Assembly: GCA_902788505.1 (NCBI GenBank)
Contig: CADAKH010000011.1
Coordinates: 1 to 64,000 of the forward strand
Direction of reading: 5' to 3'
Source: Oscillospiraceae bacterium
GTDB lineage: Bacteria; Bacillota; Clostridia; Saccharofermentanales; Saccharofermentanaceae
Length of the DNA: 64,000 nt
How positions within the stretch are numbered: position 1 is the stretch's first letter; each line of letters starts with the position of its first letter. This document shows, piece after piece, positions 63,837 through 64,000 of this stretch. The notes beneath the pieces were generated by a model that worked only from the letters and a program-made list of their open reading frames with translations, made no database searches and had not been told where the DNA came from. A program made the translations under genes and the position numbers.

Positions 63837-64000
63837 GGTGTTTTGGTTTTCATTATTTAATTATCTAAAACCTATACTTACCTTGAATTTGGTTGTGTTT
63901 TTGGACAGGTTTTGAAGAGTAATTCGTGTCCGAAAACATGGATTTGCCTGATTCTATGTTTTTGGCTATGTTTTTTGACCATTTCACATATCCGAAAACA

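Noticed and set aside
63776..63853. N-terminal extension of the nuclease-like gene (starts MKTKTP)
   Set aside because: It would translate the phased repeats and the TATAAT box, and no ribosome site precedes it.
1..64000. tRNA, rRNA, tmRNA, insertion sequences or phage modules
   Set aside because: I looked for T-loop GGTTCGAATCC-like words, transposase motifs and integrases on both strands and found none that I could support by eye. A tRNA scan would be decisive.

Overview
The window looks like chromosome from an anaerobic, low-to-mid GC Firmicute of class Clostridia, probably a gut or rumen lineage (Oscillospiraceae/Saccharofermentans-like; the rank is inferred). Supporting signs are strong Shine-Dalgarno sites, U-tract terminators, a T-box leader, an oxygen-sensitive class III ribonucleotide reductase under NrdR-like sites, a DUF4250 gene, a GH120 beta-xylosidase, glycogen phosphorylase and many lipoproteins. 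I see no rRNA, tRNA, CRISPR array, transposase or phage module.

Layout. 1-1.56 kb is an accessory patch: a methyltransferase start fragment, twin hairpins with a shared loop, and a zinc-ribbon/nuclease-like gene. 1.56-8.1 kb (minus strand) holds lysS, greA, a Tritrichomonas-type guaB, a zinc-ribbon gene and glgP. lysS and guaB each appear to lack an internal in-frame catalytic segment. 8.4-11.7 kb encodes a prepilin peptidase, a membrane protein and an AI-2E-type exporter. 11.9-13.9 kb is GH120. 14.1-16.2 kb is a PadR/HAAS pair behind four tandem operator-like repeats. 16.3-24.9 kb holds cdd, an anchored hydrolase, HD-GYP, a MutS-like ATPase overlapping a SpoU methyltransferase, a tautomerase, DUF4250 and gpmI. 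25-34.5 kb is rich in lipoproteins and surface proteins, with a DHH phosphoesterase and TraX. 34.7-38.6 kb encodes a small XRE regulator, two ion antiporter-type carriers and a GT2-GtrA fusion.

38.8-43.0 kb is a four-gene operon (FkbH-like, acyl carrier protein, MBOAT, ThrH-like phosphatase). It reads as a candidate system that loads a three-carbon glyceryl unit from glycolysis on a carrier and transfers it to an envelope polymer. 43.1-43.2 kb is a tandem hairpin repeat. 44.0-46.6 kb holds a thioesterase, trxB and tyrS. 48.3-51.1 kb is an XRE-cupin-acyl-CoA synthetase fusion whose mRNA begins with a complete T-box leader. This ties an acid-activating enzyme to tRNA charging and suggests amino acid synthesis from a carboxylic acid. 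51.2-55.6 kb encodes an SDR with a long repetitive tail, Maf and small zinc-ribbon/membrane genes. 55.7-59.1 kb holds trpS and a three-gene overlapping unit (nucleoside phosphorylase-like, SplB-like radical SAM, SDR). 59.1-62.6 kb is the NrdR-boxed nrdG-nrdD operon, with a redoxin fused to NrdD. The window ends with a 48-codon gene with its own terminator and a PD-(D/E)XK-like gene behind three helically phased repeats.

Family names rest on reading the translations and remembered family motifs. No database search was possible.
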